14,005 nt of DNA, from contig CAYUWM010000042.1 in NCBI GenBank assembly GCA_964448395.1, positions 1-14,005 of the forward strand, in the 5' to 3' direction. The notes under the pieces are model-generated. The model saw only the letters and a program-made list of their open reading frames with translations. It searched no databases and had not been told where the DNA came from. Positions within the stretch are counted from its first letter, which is position 1; each line of letters starts with the position of its first letter. Below, one piece after another: positions 7,542 to 14,005 of the stretch. Source of the stretch: CAYUWM01 sp964448395. Lineage in GTDB: Bacteria > Chloroflexota > Dehalococcoidia > E44-bin15. The translations under genes were made by a program, and so were the position numbers.

Positions 7542-8186
7542 TCAGGCACGCTTTATCATGACCCCTTCGAGGACGTTGGCGATGTCCTCGCAGCGGTCGG
7601 TGGCGGTTTCCATGTATTCATAGATCTCGCGCCACTTGATCACATCGACGACGTTTATATCCTTATCGTGGAACAGCCCCGCCACGGCGGAGCGCACGAT
7701 GGCGTCGGCCTCGTTCTCCAGCCGGTTCACCTCCATGCAGCAGGCGGGAAGCTGGTGCAGCAGTTTTCTGCGACGCAGCCTGGGGATAGCCTCGCTGATC
7801 TCGTTGGTCATCCTCACTATGATCCGCGCCAGCTCCTGCGCCTTCTCCGTGGGCTTGGCCACCCAGTAGATGAGCATGCTGGAAGCGGTCTCCTCGATGA
7901 AGTCGAGGACGTCGTCCAGGTGCTCGGCAAGTTGGGCTATATCCTCGCGGTCGATGGGGGTGACGAAGGTGGCATGCAGCTGGGCGATTATGCGGTGGGT
8001 GATCTCATCGCCTTCGTGCTCGATCTTCTTGATCTCCTCGACGCGCTGGGGAACGTTATCCCATTTCTCGATGAGTTCGGAGAGCTGGTTGGCCCCCAGC
8101 ACTACGTTGCGGGCGCTCTCCTCGAGCAGGTCGAAGAACTTCTCTTCCCTGGGGATGAAGGGGAATCTCAGTGCGTTATCCTCCAT
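7542..8186 (-). CDS. DUF47 (PhoU-like) Pit accessory protein
   Basis: DUF47 proteins are all-helical PhoU relatives thought to control or assist Pit-type phosphate transporters from the cytoplasm. This protein has 214 residues. It opens with RFPFIPREEKFFDLLEESA, the family's characteristic N-terminus. PhoU-type helices follow, with KIEHEGDEITHRI, HLDDVLDFIEE and NRLENEADAIVR, the acidic E/D motifs that bind metal clusters in PhoU. The C-terminal YEYMETATDRCEDIANVLEGVMIK is equally typical. The ATG at 8186 is preferred. An in-frame TTG at 8219 would extend the protein by 11 residues unlike the family and would overlap the TTGACA promoter element. No ribosome site precedes the ATG. The gene leads an operon with the Pit gene. 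Confidence 0.93.
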   Translation of the reverse strand: MEDNALRFPFIPREEKFFDLLEESARNVVLGANQLSELIEKWDNVPQRVEEIKKIEHEGDEITHRIIAQLHATFVTPIDREDIAQLAEHLDDVLDFIEETASSMLIYWVAKPTEKAQELARIIVRMTNEISEAIPRLRRRKLLHQLPACCMEVNRLENEADAIVRSAVAGLFHDKDINVVDVIKWREIYEYMETATDRCEDIANVLEGVMIKRA

Positions 8187-8190
8187 GTAT

Positions 8191-8219
8191 AGCTTAATGG
8201 GACGGCGGTGGGCTGTCAA
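8191..8219 (-). promoter_or_regulatory. Promoter of the DUF47-Pit operon
   Basis: On the minus strand a perfect -35 TTGACA (8214-8219) is followed by a 17-base spacer and TAAGCT (8191-8196), a 3/6 match to the -10. The -10 ends four bases before the ATG at 8186, so transcription would start at or within a base or two of the start codon, giving a leaderless mRNA. The -10 match is weak; the -35 and the spacing carry the call. Confidence 0.45.
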
Positions 8220-8238
8220 TATGGTTTTAACCGAATTC

Positions 8239-8247
8239 TGGTATAAT
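8239..8247 (+). promoter_or_regulatory. Extended -10 promoter of the archease-rtcB operon
   Basis: TGGTATAAT is a perfect extended -10 (TG-N-TATAAT, hexamer at 8242-8247). No good -35 is found at 16-18 bases, which fits an extended -10 promoter. The hexamer ends 13 bases before the archease ATG at 8261, so the expected transcript start leaves about 5-7 bases of leader. There is no Shine-Dalgarno sequence in that space. Confidence 0.65.
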
Positions 8248-8260
8248 GGGGCGCTGAAAT

Positions 8261-8677
8261 ATGGGTGAAAGATTCGAGGTCATAGAGCACACGGCTGACG
8301 TCGGCATCGCCGCCTACGGGGCGGACCTAAAAGAGGCGTTCGCCAATGCGGCGTATGGCCTGTTCAGCCTGATGACCGATATCGATAGCGTGGGCGACAA
8401 CGTTCGCCGCGACGTCGAGGTGACGGCGGATAACCGGGAGGAGCTGCTGGTAGCCTGGCTCAGCGAGCTGATATACCTGTTCGAGGTCGAAGGCGTGCTG
8501 TTCAGCCGGTTCGATATCGCTGAACTGGGTGAAACGAAGCTGAAGGCTGGTTGCTGTGGTGAGAAGATCGACCCCCGGCGCCACAGGATAAAGATGGGGG
8601 TCAAGGCGGTGACCTACCACATGCTGCGGGTGGAGCAGGGGGACGGTTGCCGGGTGCAGGTGCTGTTCGATATCTAG
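8261..8677 (+). CDS. Archease, RtcB activator
   Basis: Archease speeds guanylylation of RtcB and allows multiple turnover in RNA ligation. The 138-residue protein shows the family's hallmarks. These are FEVIEHTADVGIAAYG at the N-terminus with the metal-binding Asp in HTAD, FANAAYGLFSLM, ELLVAWLSELIYLFE, GEKIDPRRHRIK, KAVTYHMLRVE, and the terminal VLFDI whose Asp completes the calcium site. Length is normal and no residue I know to be essential is missing. The gene begins a two-gene operon with rtcB, which starts 11 bases after its stop. The first ATG follows an extended -10 promoter so closely that the mRNA is probably leaderless. This pairing is common in archaea and in some bacteria. Confidence 0.96.
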   Translation: MGERFEVIEHTADVGIAAYGADLKEAFANAAYGLFSLMTDIDSVGDNVRRDVEVTADNREELLVAWLSELIYLFEVEGVLFSRFDIAELGETKLKAGCCGEKIDPRRHRIKMGVKAVTYHMLRVEQGDGCRVQVLFDI

Positions 8678-8688
8678 GGGGTGAGATG

Positions 8689-10143
8689 ATGGCCGGGTCT
8701 AAGGTGCTGAACAAGATAGACGATTACAGGTGGGAGATACCGCAGAGCTACAAGAAGGGAATGCGCGTTCCCGGCCTGATATATGCCGATGAGGAGATGC
8801 TGTCCCACATCACAGAGGAGGAGGCCATGGAGCAGGTGGCCAACGTCGCTTTTCTGCCCGGCATCGTATCACGGTCGCTGGCGATGCCCGATATCCACTG
8901 GGGCTACGGGTTCCCCATCGGTGGTGTGGCGGCTACCAGGGTGTCGGACGGGGTGATCTCGCCGGGGGGCGTGGGCTTCGATATCAACTGCGGGGTGCGC
9001 CTGCTGCGCACCAACCTTACCGAGGAGCAGGTTACACCCAGGATAGAGCAGCTGGTAAACGCGCTCTACAGCAATGTGCCCTCCGGCGTGGGCTCGCAGG
9101 GCAAGCTGAGGTTGAATGAGCGGGAGATAGATGACGTGCTGCGCAAGGGCTCGCGGTGGGCGGTGGAGCGCGGTTACGGCGAAGGCAGGGACCTGGAGGT
9201 GACCGAGGAGGGCGGCAGCATGAAGGGCGCCGACCCGGGGCGGGTGAGCTCCAAGGCAAAGCAGCGCGGCGGTCCCCAGCTGGGGACGCTGGGCGCCGGT
9301 AACCATTTTATCGAGGTGGGGATAGTCGACGAGATATACGAGCCATCGACCGCATCGGTGATGGGCATCGAGCGCGTGGGGCAGGTGACGCTCATGATCC
9401 ACACCGGGTCGCGGGGGCTAGGACACCAGGTCTGCGACGATAACGTTAAGGCCATGGGGGCGGCGGTGGCGAAATACGGCATCGAACTGCCCGACCGCCA
9501 GCTGGCCTGCGCACCGGTCAGGTCCCCCGAGGGTCAGTCCTACTTCGCAGCGATGGCCGCAGCCGCCAACTACGCCTGGGCCAACCGCCAGTGCATCACC
9601 CACTGGGCCCGCGAGTCGTTCATGCAGGTTTTCGGCATGGGCCCGCGGGACCTCGGTATGGAGATGATATACGACGTGACCCACAACATCGCCAAGATGG
9701 AGCGATATGAGGTCGATGGTCGGAAGACCGAGCTGTGCGTCCACCGCAAGGGGGCCACGCGCGCCTTCCCCGCGGGGAACACCGACGTGCCCGCAATCTA
9801 TGCCGGTATCGGGCAGCCGGTGCTCATCCCCGGCGACATGGGGCGCTATTCCTACGTCCTGGTGGGCACCGAACTGGCGATGAGGGAGACTTTCGGCTCC
9901 ACCTGCCACGGCGCGGGGCGGGTGCAGAGCCGCTCTGCGGCCAAGAGGAGCCTGCGCGGCACCGATGTGGCCCAAAGGCTGGCGCGGAAGGGCATCACCG
10001 TCAGGGCGGGGAGCATGGCCTCGCTGGCCGAGGAGGCGTCGGAGGCGTACAAGGACGTGGCACAGGTGGTGGAGGTGGCCCACCGCGCCGGGATCTCGCG
10101 CAAGGTGGCCAAGCTGCGGCCTGTCGGCGTGGTCAAGGGCTGA
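8689..10143 (+). CDS. rtcB: RNA-splicing ligase RtcB
   Basis: RtcB is a GTP- and Mn2+-dependent ligase that joins RNA 2',3'-cyclic phosphate or 3'-phosphate ends to 5'-OH ends, in tRNA splicing or RNA repair. With the ATG at 8689 it has 484 residues, close to the archaeal-type length. Active-site elements are all present: Asp98 and Cys101 in GFDINCGV, Asn205-His206 in GAGNHF, His238 in IHTGSRGLGH, and His332 in THNIAK. Next come the HRKGATRAF loop and the guanylylated His407 in STCHGAGR. Lys483 sits one residue from the C-terminus. His407 lies the same distance from the C-terminus as His404 of the Pyrococcus enzyme. No intein is present. Two adjacent ATGs exist, at 8686 and 8689; 8689 is preferred because AGGGGGTGA ends the right distance before it. 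The archease gene lies immediately upstream. Confidence 0.97.
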   Translation: MAGSKVLNKIDDYRWEIPQSYKKGMRVPGLIYADEEMLSHITEEEAMEQVANVAFLPGIVSRSLAMPDIHWGYGFPIGGVAATRVSDGVISPGGVGFDINCGVRLLRTNLTEEQVTPRIEQLVNALYSNVPSGVGSQGKLRLNEREIDDVLRKGSRWAVERGYGEGRDLEVTEEGGSMKGADPGRVSSKAKQRGGPQLGTLGAGNHFIEVGIVDEIYEPSTASVMGIERVGQVTLMIHTGSRGLGHQVCDDNVKAMGAAVAKYGIELPDRQLACAPVRSPEGQSYFAAMAAAANYAWANRQCITHWARESFMQVFGMGPRDLGMEMIYDVTHNIAKMERYEVDGRKTELCVHRKGATRAFPAGNTDVPAIYAGIGQPVLIPGDMGRYSYVLVGTELAMRETFGSTCHGAGRVQSRSAAKRSLRGTDVAQRLARKGITVRAGSMASLAEEASEAYKDVAQVVEVAHRAGISRKVAKLRPVGVVKG

Positions 10144-10195
10144 TATCCGTGTATTGAGCCTTTTTCTCACTGGACGAGGGTACAGAAATGGTGGA

Positions 10196-10215
10196 AAAGG
10201 GCGGAAATGCCCTTT
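10196..10215 (+). terminator. Hairpin after rtcB, possible terminator
   Basis: AAAGGGC (10196-10202) and GCCCTTT (10209-10215) form a perfect seven-base-pair stem with the six-base loop ggaaat. It lies about 50 bases after the rtcB stop and ahead of the next operon. Only TTTAC follows on the plus strand, so the T tract is poor. It may act as a weak terminator or as part of the regulation of the downstream pair. Confidence 0.4.
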
Positions 10216-10231
10216 ACTTCCGTTCTCAAAA

Positions 10232-10239
10232 GGTATAAA
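10232..10239 (+). promoter_or_regulatory. Candidate -10 element before the biotinyl-domain/oadB pair
   Basis: GGTATAAA has a five-of-six match to TATAAT at 10234-10239, between the rtcB hairpin and the next start codon. No convincing -35 lies 16-18 bases upstream, where the hairpin arm sits. It would give a leader of about 23 bases that includes the TAGGGA ribosome site before the ATG at 10269. Confidence 0.3.
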
Positions 10240-10268
10240 CTAGGCGAACGTATCGTTAGGGATTGAAG

Positions 10269-10682
10269 ATGGAAGGCTATATGGGTGCCCTCGAGCTGAC
10301 CGTGATCGCGCTGGGGGCGCTTCTTCTCATATCCCTCTGCTTCATGGGGCTGACCCGCGCCCTCCAGTGGCTGTCGGCATTCAGCAGCAGGGGTGGGGAG
10401 GTTACGGGGGTCATGTACGAAGAACCGGCTGCACCGGGAGCGCCTGTCGCCGGCGCGGCAGGCGGCGAAGGGATCATCTTTTCTCCCATGCAGGGCAAGG
10501 TGTTGACCGTCAGGGTCGGTGTCGGTGATGAGGTGAAGACCGGCGATGTCCTGATAGTGCTGGAATCTTGGGGGATGCTTTATGAAATATCAGCTATGAG
10601 CGGCGGGAGGGTCAACGAGATTTTCGTGGCTGATGGGGCCTATGCAAAGAAAGGGGAGCCCCTGATGGCTCTCGGGGGATAG
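10269..10682 (+). CDS. OadG-like membrane segment fused to a biotinyl domain lacking the biotin lysine
   Basis: This 137-residue protein has one N-terminal membrane segment (about 7-28) of the kind seen in gamma subunits of sodium-pumping decarboxylases. An Ala/Pro/Gly linker follows (about 52-67), then a biotinyl/lipoyl fold (68-137). The fold is well kept: FSPMQGKV, VGVGDEVKTGDVLIVLE, then ISAMSGGRVNEIFVADGAYAKKGEPLMAL. At the tip of the hairpin, where biotin carriers have E-A-M-K-M, it reads E99-S-W-G102-M103. The lysine codon is replaced by GGG (10572-10574), and no lysine lies within 12 residues either side. It therefore cannot be biotinylated or lipoylated in the usual way. The ATG at 10269 has TAGGGA seven bases upstream; an in-frame TTG at 10263 is less likely. 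The stop is three bases from oadB, so the two are coexpressed. The domain call is secure; the function is unknown. Confidence 0.85.
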   Translation: MEGYMGALELTVIALGALLLISLCFMGLTRALQWLSAFSSRGGEVTGVMYEEPAAPGAPVAGAAGGEGIIFSPMQGKVLTVRVGVGDEVKTGDVLIVLESWGMLYEISAMSGGRVNEIFVADGAYAKKGEPLMALGG

Positions 10683-10685
10683 GGA

Positions 10686-11798
10686 ATGCTTGACCGCATT
10701 GTAGAGTTCTTCCAGAGCACGGGCTATGCCGGCCTGTACTGGGGCAACATCGTGATGTTCATCGTCGCCGGGGTGCTCATCTACCTGGCGATACGGAAAC
10801 ACTATGAGCCCCTGCTGCTGATACCGATAGGCTTCGGCATAGTACTGGCCAACATCCCCCAGACCGGCCTGATGGAGGAGGGCGGCCTGCTCAACTACCT
10901 CGGGCTGGGGGTGCACCTGGCCATCTTCCCCCCTCTGATCTTCCTCGGCATCGGGGCGCTAACCGATTTCAGCCCGCTGCTGTCCAATCCCAAGACGTTC
11001 TTCCTCGGCGCGGCGGCGCAGTGCGGCATATTCGCCGCCCTGTTCATCGCCCTGGCTGCCGGTTTCTCGATGCCGGAGGCAGGGAGCATCGGCATCATCG
11101 GGGGGGCCGACGGCCCCACGGCGATCTACACCTCGGTGCTGCTGGCGCCCCACCTGCTGGGGCCGATAGCCATCGCCGCCTATTCCTACATGGCGCTGGT
11201 GCCCATCATCCAGCCCCCCATAATGCGGCTGCTCACCACGTCGAAGGAACGGGCCATCGTAATGGAGAGCCCGCGAACGGTCTCGAAGCAGGAGCTCATC
11301 CTGTTCCCCATCGTGATAACCGTGCTCGTAACCTTGTTTTTACCCAAGGCGGCGCCGCTGATCGGGATGCTGATGTTCGGCAACCTGCTGAGAGAGTGCG
11401 GCGTCACCGAGCGGCTGTCGAAGACGGCGGGTGGCGAACTGATAAACATCGTCACCATCTTCCTCGCCCTGGTGGTCGGCGCTGAGATGGTCGCTGACCG
11501 CGTGATGAGCGTGCAGACGCTGGAGATATTCGCCCTGGGGCTGTTCGCTTTCGGCTTCGGGACGGCTACCGGCGTGCTGATGGGCAAGCTGATGTGCCGG
11601 CTCACCGGGGGGAAGGTCAACCCGCTCATCGGTGCGGCGGGCGTTTCCGCGGTGCCCATGGCCTCGCGGGTGGTGCACAACGAGGGCCTGCGCGCAAACC
11701 CGCAGAACTTCCTGCTGCCCCATGCCATGGGACCCAACGTGGCCGGCGTCATCGGCTCAGCCACGGTCGCGGGCTTGCTGATCGTGTTCCTGCAGTAG
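10686..11798 (+). CDS. oadB: Sodium-translocating decarboxylase beta subunit (OadB/GcdB/MmdB family)
   Basis: The beta subunit is the membrane channel that couples decarboxylation of carboxybiotin to sodium export. The 370-residue protein is hydrophobic throughout. It shows GIGALTDFSPLLSNP (88-102), GIIGGADGPTAIY with Asp142, Tyr168 in AAYSYMALVPIIQPP, GNLLRECGVTERL, and NPLIGAAGVSAVPMASRV with Asn312, Gly316, Ser321 and Arg328. The spacings of these residues equal those of the functional Asp203/Tyr229 and Asn373/Gly377/Ser382/Arg389 of Klebsiella OadB (numbering from memory), so the channel looks intact. Length is typical of the stand-alone beta subunit. It follows the biotin-less carrier by three bases. 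No carboxyltransferase (alpha) subunit lies in the window, so the donor enzyme, if any, is encoded elsewhere. The actual substrate (oxaloacetate, methylmalonyl-CoA, glutaconyl-CoA or none) cannot be decided here. Confidence 0.95.
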   Translation: MLDRIVEFFQSTGYAGLYWGNIVMFIVAGVLIYLAIRKHYEPLLLIPIGFGIVLANIPQTGLMEEGGLLNYLGLGVHLAIFPPLIFLGIGALTDFSPLLSNPKTFFLGAAAQCGIFAALFIALAAGFSMPEAGSIGIIGGADGPTAIYTSVLLAPHLLGPIAIAAYSYMALVPIIQPPIMRLLTTSKERAIVMESPRTVSKQELILFPIVITVLVTLFLPKAAPLIGMLMFGNLLRECGVTERLSKTAGGELINIVTIFLALVVGAEMVADRVMSVQTLEIFALGLFAFGFGTATGVLMGKLMCRLTGGKVNPLIGAAGVSAVPMASRVVHNEGLRANPQNFLLPHAMGPNVAGVIGSATVAGLLIVFLQ

Positions 11799-11809
11799 GC
11801 GGCGGATCG

Positions 11810-13267
11810 CTACCCGATGTGCAGGATGACGTGATAGACGCCGCTGTCCAGCTCCCGGCCCACCTTGAACCCGCTGTTCTTCACCAGCTTCATCACCGCC
11901 TGGTTGCCGGGGATTACTTCCCCCTGCAGGCGGCGGATGCCCTTCTCCCTGGCAACTTCTGCTATCTGCTTGATGAGGTGGCTCCCGATACCCTTCCCCT
12001 GGTATGAATCCTCAACCACGATGCCCGTCTCGGCCACGTCGCCCGGTGGGAGCCGGTAATAGCGGATGACGCCCACGATGCGCTCTTTCCTGCCCTCGCC
12101 GGCGGTGGCCACCAGGGCAAAGCTGTCATCGTAATCGACGGTGCAGAAGTGTCTCACCTCTTTCTTCGACATCTGCGTCAGGGCATGGTGGAACCGCAGG
12201 AAAACGGTATCGGGGCTGAGGCGGTAGAACAGGGACAGCAGCTTCTTGTCATCCCCCGGCTTGATGGGGCGCAGCCGCATCAGGGAGCCGTCCCTGAGCT
12301 TCACCGTGGTCCTGTATTTCTCCAGCTCGCTACGGCCGGGCTTTGTAGGGCGCACCAGGAAGATGGGGCTGGAGACGCCCGTCAGCACCTTGCTGGCGAC
12401 GCTGCCGTAGGCCCAGCGGCTTATCCCCGAGCGCCCGTGGCTGGCCATCACGATGAGGTTGAAATGGTTCGAGTCGGCGTACTCGATGATCTCATCCGCG
12501 GGCTCGCCCTCCAGCACCACCGACTGCACCTTAGCACCGGCTTGCTCAAGACGGCGTTTGACCCTGGTGAAATAGCGCTCGCTGGTGCGCTTGCAGTCGG
12601 CCAGCTCTTTATCCGCCTGCTTTTTGCGGCTCCTGGGCATGCCCGATTCCTCGTAGTCGAACGAGATGATCGAGGGCTTGCACACCCGCAGCAGTGTCAC
12701 CTCCACCGGTCCTATGCCGCGCTGCTTGGCCAGCGTCTCGACGTGGGGCAGCACCGATTCCGCCAGCTTGGAGCCGTCCAGCGGGACCAGGATGCGTCTG
12801 GTGGTCAGCTTGTCACGGACGACCTCCTCGGGGACCTCCGCCCGCACCAGCCATACCGGTATCTTCGAGGTGCGCAGCACCTTGTCGGCCACGCTGCCCA
12901 TGGCCCAGCGCCTGATGCCGGAGCGGCCGTGGGTGGCCATCAATATCAGGTCCGCCTTGTGCGCCTCGGCGTAGCGCAGTATCTCATCGGCGGGGTAGCC
13001 CACCGCCACCTCCGCCTGCGCCGGCACCACCTCGCATGCGGGCTTGACCCCGTCTTTTTCCTGCAGCTCCTCGGCCTCGCACTTGGCGACGTCGGCGGCG
13101 TGCTCCACGTAGGCGCGGCGCATGGGCAGCAGCTCGCGCTCGTCGGGGGCGCAGACGTGGAGGAAGATTAGCTCCAGCCCCATCCTCCCCGCCAGCTCCT
13201 TGGCGTAGGTGAACACCGTCTCTGCCAGCTCCGAGCCATCCAGCGGAACGAGTACCTTTTTATACAT
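11810..13267 (-). CDS. Tandem universal stress protein domains fused to a GNAT acetyltransferase
   Basis: This is a 485-residue cytoplasmic fusion. Residues 1-145 form one UspA domain (KKVLVPLDGSELAE... then ATHGRSGIRRWAMGSV) and residues 155-306 a second (RRILVPLDGSKLAE... then ASHGRSGISRWAYGSV). Both carry the HG-x9-GS part of the ATP-binding motif, with Ala in place of the first Gly. Residues 322-485 form a GNAT domain, opening LRDGSLMRLRPIKPGD. Its acetyl-CoA loop is Q423-GKGIG, an acidic residue, Glu413, sits where Pat-type lysine acetyltransferases have their catalytic Glu, and NSGFK follows near the end. The ATG at 13267 has AGGA seven bases upstream and begins the Usp fold at once. 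The frame upstream to 13324 is not needed. The GNAT part resembles the acetyltransferase of mycobacterial cAMP-regulated Pat. Nucleotide-regulated protein acetylation is a reasonable inference but unproven. No strong promoter was found in the 139 bases to ychF. Confidence 0.93.
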   Translation of the reverse strand: MYKKVLVPLDGSELAETVFTYAKELAGRMGLELIFLHVCAPDERELLPMRRAYVEHAADVAKCEAEELQEKDGVKPACEVVPAQAEVAVGYPADEILRYAEAHKADLILMATHGRSGIRRWAMGSVADKVLRTSKIPVWLVRAEVPEEVVRDKLTTRRILVPLDGSKLAESVLPHVETLAKQRGIGPVEVTLLRVCKPSIISFDYEESGMPRSRKKQADKELADCKRTSERYFTRVKRRLEQAGAKVQSVVLEGEPADEIIEYADSNHFNLIVMASHGRSGISRWAYGSVASKVLTGVSSPIFLVRPTKPGRSELEKYRTTVKLRDGSLMRLRPIKPGDDKKLLSLFYRLSPDTVFLRFHHALTQMSKKEVRHFCTVDYDDSFALVATAGEGRKERIVGVIRYYRLPPGDVAETGIVVEDSYQGKGIGSHLIKQIAEVAREKGIRRLQGEVIPGNQAVMKLVKNSGFKVGRELDSGVYHVILHIG

Positions 13268-13406
13268 GGTCACATCCTGTGTAGATTTCGCCTCAATCTT
13301 GCCACAGTGAGTAGGGAAATGCAATAGTGTAATAGGCTCGACGACGATGGCTGGCCTGCATATCTTGTTCTTGCCGCGATGATTTTCGATTCAATAAATC
13401 CATCGG

Positions 13407-14005
13407 TCACACGTTAAACAGGAACGTGATCACGTCCCCGTCCTGCACGGTGTAGGTCTTGCCCTCGGCGCGCAGCAGGCCCTGCTTCCGCCCCTCGGCG
13501 ATGCTGCCACAGCGCATCAGGTCGTCGTAGCCTATGACCTCGGCCTTGATGAACCCGCGCTCGATGTCGGTGTGTATCTTGCCCGCGGCGCGCACCGCAT
13601 CGGTGCCCCGCTGCACGGTCCACGCCTTCACCTCGTCGGAACCGGTGGTGAAGAAGGAGACCAGCCCCAGCAGGTCGTAGGACAGCCGGATGATGCGCTC
13701 CAGCGCCGCCTCGGAGATGCCCATGTCCTCGCGGAAGGCCGCCGCCTCTTCCTCGTCGAGCTGCGCCAGCTCCATCTCCAGCTTGGCGCACAGCGCAGCG
13801 GCGTCCACCCGCGGCCGCTTGAACTTGCCGCGCCAGCCCTGCTCCAGCGATTCGGCCTGCGGCAACCGCCCCTCGCCGATGTTGAACACCTCCAGCAGGG
13901 GCTTGGCGCTGAGGAACTGGTAGCCGGATATCGCCTTTCTCTCGTCGACGCTCAGCTCCTGCTCCCGTATCGGCACCTCGGCCTCCAGCGCGGCCTTGAG
14001 CCGGG
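13407..14005 (-). CDS. ychF: YchF/OLA1-type ATPase (5' end outside window)
   Basis: YchF is an Obg-related P-loop ATPase that binds ribosomes and affects translation and stress responses. Only the C-terminal 198 or so residues are present; the frame is open to the right edge, so the G domain lies outside. The visible part begins RLKAALEAEVPIREQEL and continues with the helical segment and KPLLEVFNIGE. It ends in the TGS domain with SFFTTGSDEVKAWTVQRGT, AAGKIHTDIERGF, KAEVIGYDDL, EGKTYTVQDGD and the terminal ITFLFNV. These are nearly invariant YchF features. The stop is TGA at 13407-13409. The stress-protein/acetyltransferase gene lies 139 bases downstream on the same strand. It could be cotranscribed, since no clear terminator is visible between them. 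Confidence 0.97.
   Translation of the reverse strand, partial: RLKAALEAEVPIREQELSVDERKAISGYQFLSAKPLLEVFNIGEGRLPQAESLEQGWRGKFKRPRVDAAALCAKLEMELAQLDEEEAAAFREDMGISEAALERIIRLSYDLLGLVSFFTTGSDEVKAWTVQRGTDAVRAAGKIHTDIERGFIKAEVIGYDDLMRCGSIAEGRKQGLLRAEGKTYTVQDGDVITFLFNV

Noticed and set aside
9418..10170. Long open frame antisense to rtcB (about 250 codons)
   Set aside because: RtcB has every catalytic motif on the plus strand. The antisense frame is the open-frame artefact of GC-rich coding DNA, and its His/Leu/Gly/Arg-rich translation matches nothing I recognise.
10540..10620. A shifted biotinylation lysine in the carrier domain
   Set aside because: No lysine occurs between residues 91 and 126, while the flanking fold aligns without gaps; the site is simply changed, not moved.
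12149..13171. Long plus-strand open frame opposite the USP-GNAT gene (340 codons)
   Set aside because: It mirrors a minus-strand gene with clear Usp and GNAT motifs; composition is skewed to His, Gly, Val and Arg, and no domain is recognisable.
13268..13406. A promoter for the USP-GNAT gene
   Set aside because: TTGCAT with CAAGAT 17 bases later, on the minus strand, is present, but the -10 is too poor to claim. Cotranscription with ychF is equally likely.

Overview
The window is a piece of a GC-rich bacterial chromosome with 16 protein-coding genes packed tightly on both strands. No rRNA, tRNA, CRISPR array or transposase is visible. The gene mix points to an anaerobic member of the Chloroflexota, probably of the Dehalococcoidia type. 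It includes an FtsH of that style, tandem class III CoA-transferases, DUF3786 and TIGR04076 proteins, DUF47 with Pit, archease with RtcB, and a sodium-pump decarboxylase beta subunit. That assignment is inferred from gene content and protein style, not from a marker phylogeny.

Layout from left to right. (1) The 3' end of ftsH (1-1059) is followed one base later by a short, divergent moaE-like gene (1061-1438). (2) Converging on them is a minus-strand operon of two class III (CaiB/BaiF) CoA-transferases (3869 down to 1435), coupled by a TAATG overlap. (3) An AT-rich two-gene islet (5520 down to 3956) encodes a small membrane-anchored topoisomerase-type zinc-ribbon protein and a coiled-coil Mrr-like nuclease, coupled by a GTGA overlap. 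Its base composition differs sharply from everything around it, so it looks acquired. It is the best candidate here for an undescribed, defence-like system. (4) On the plus strand come DUF3786 and TIGR04076 genes (5638-6559). (5) On the minus strand, a DUF47 PhoU-like gene precedes a Pit phosphate transporter (8186 down to 6571). (6) On the plus strand lies an archease-RtcB RNA-ligation operon (8261-10143). (7) A plus-strand pair (10269-11798) encodes an OadG/biotinyl-domain fusion and a complete OadB sodium channel subunit. The biotin-accepting lysine of the first protein is replaced by glycine. (8) On the minus strand, a USP-USP-GNAT fusion (13267 down to 11810) lies downstream of the 3' part of ychF, which runs off the right edge.

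Two themes cut across the window. Several genes that start a transcription unit (archease, DUF47, the first CoA-transferase) have a promoter-like sequence only about 4-13 bases before the start codon and no Shine-Dalgarno sequence, which suggests leaderless mRNAs. Genes inside operons have good ribosome sites or overlap the previous stop codon. Second, several proteins are built like well-known families but lack a defining residue or combine domains unusually: the moaE-like protein, the biotin-less carrier, the stress-protein/acetyltransferase fusion, and the zinc ribbon separated from its nuclease. No gene-free stretch exceeds 140 bases.
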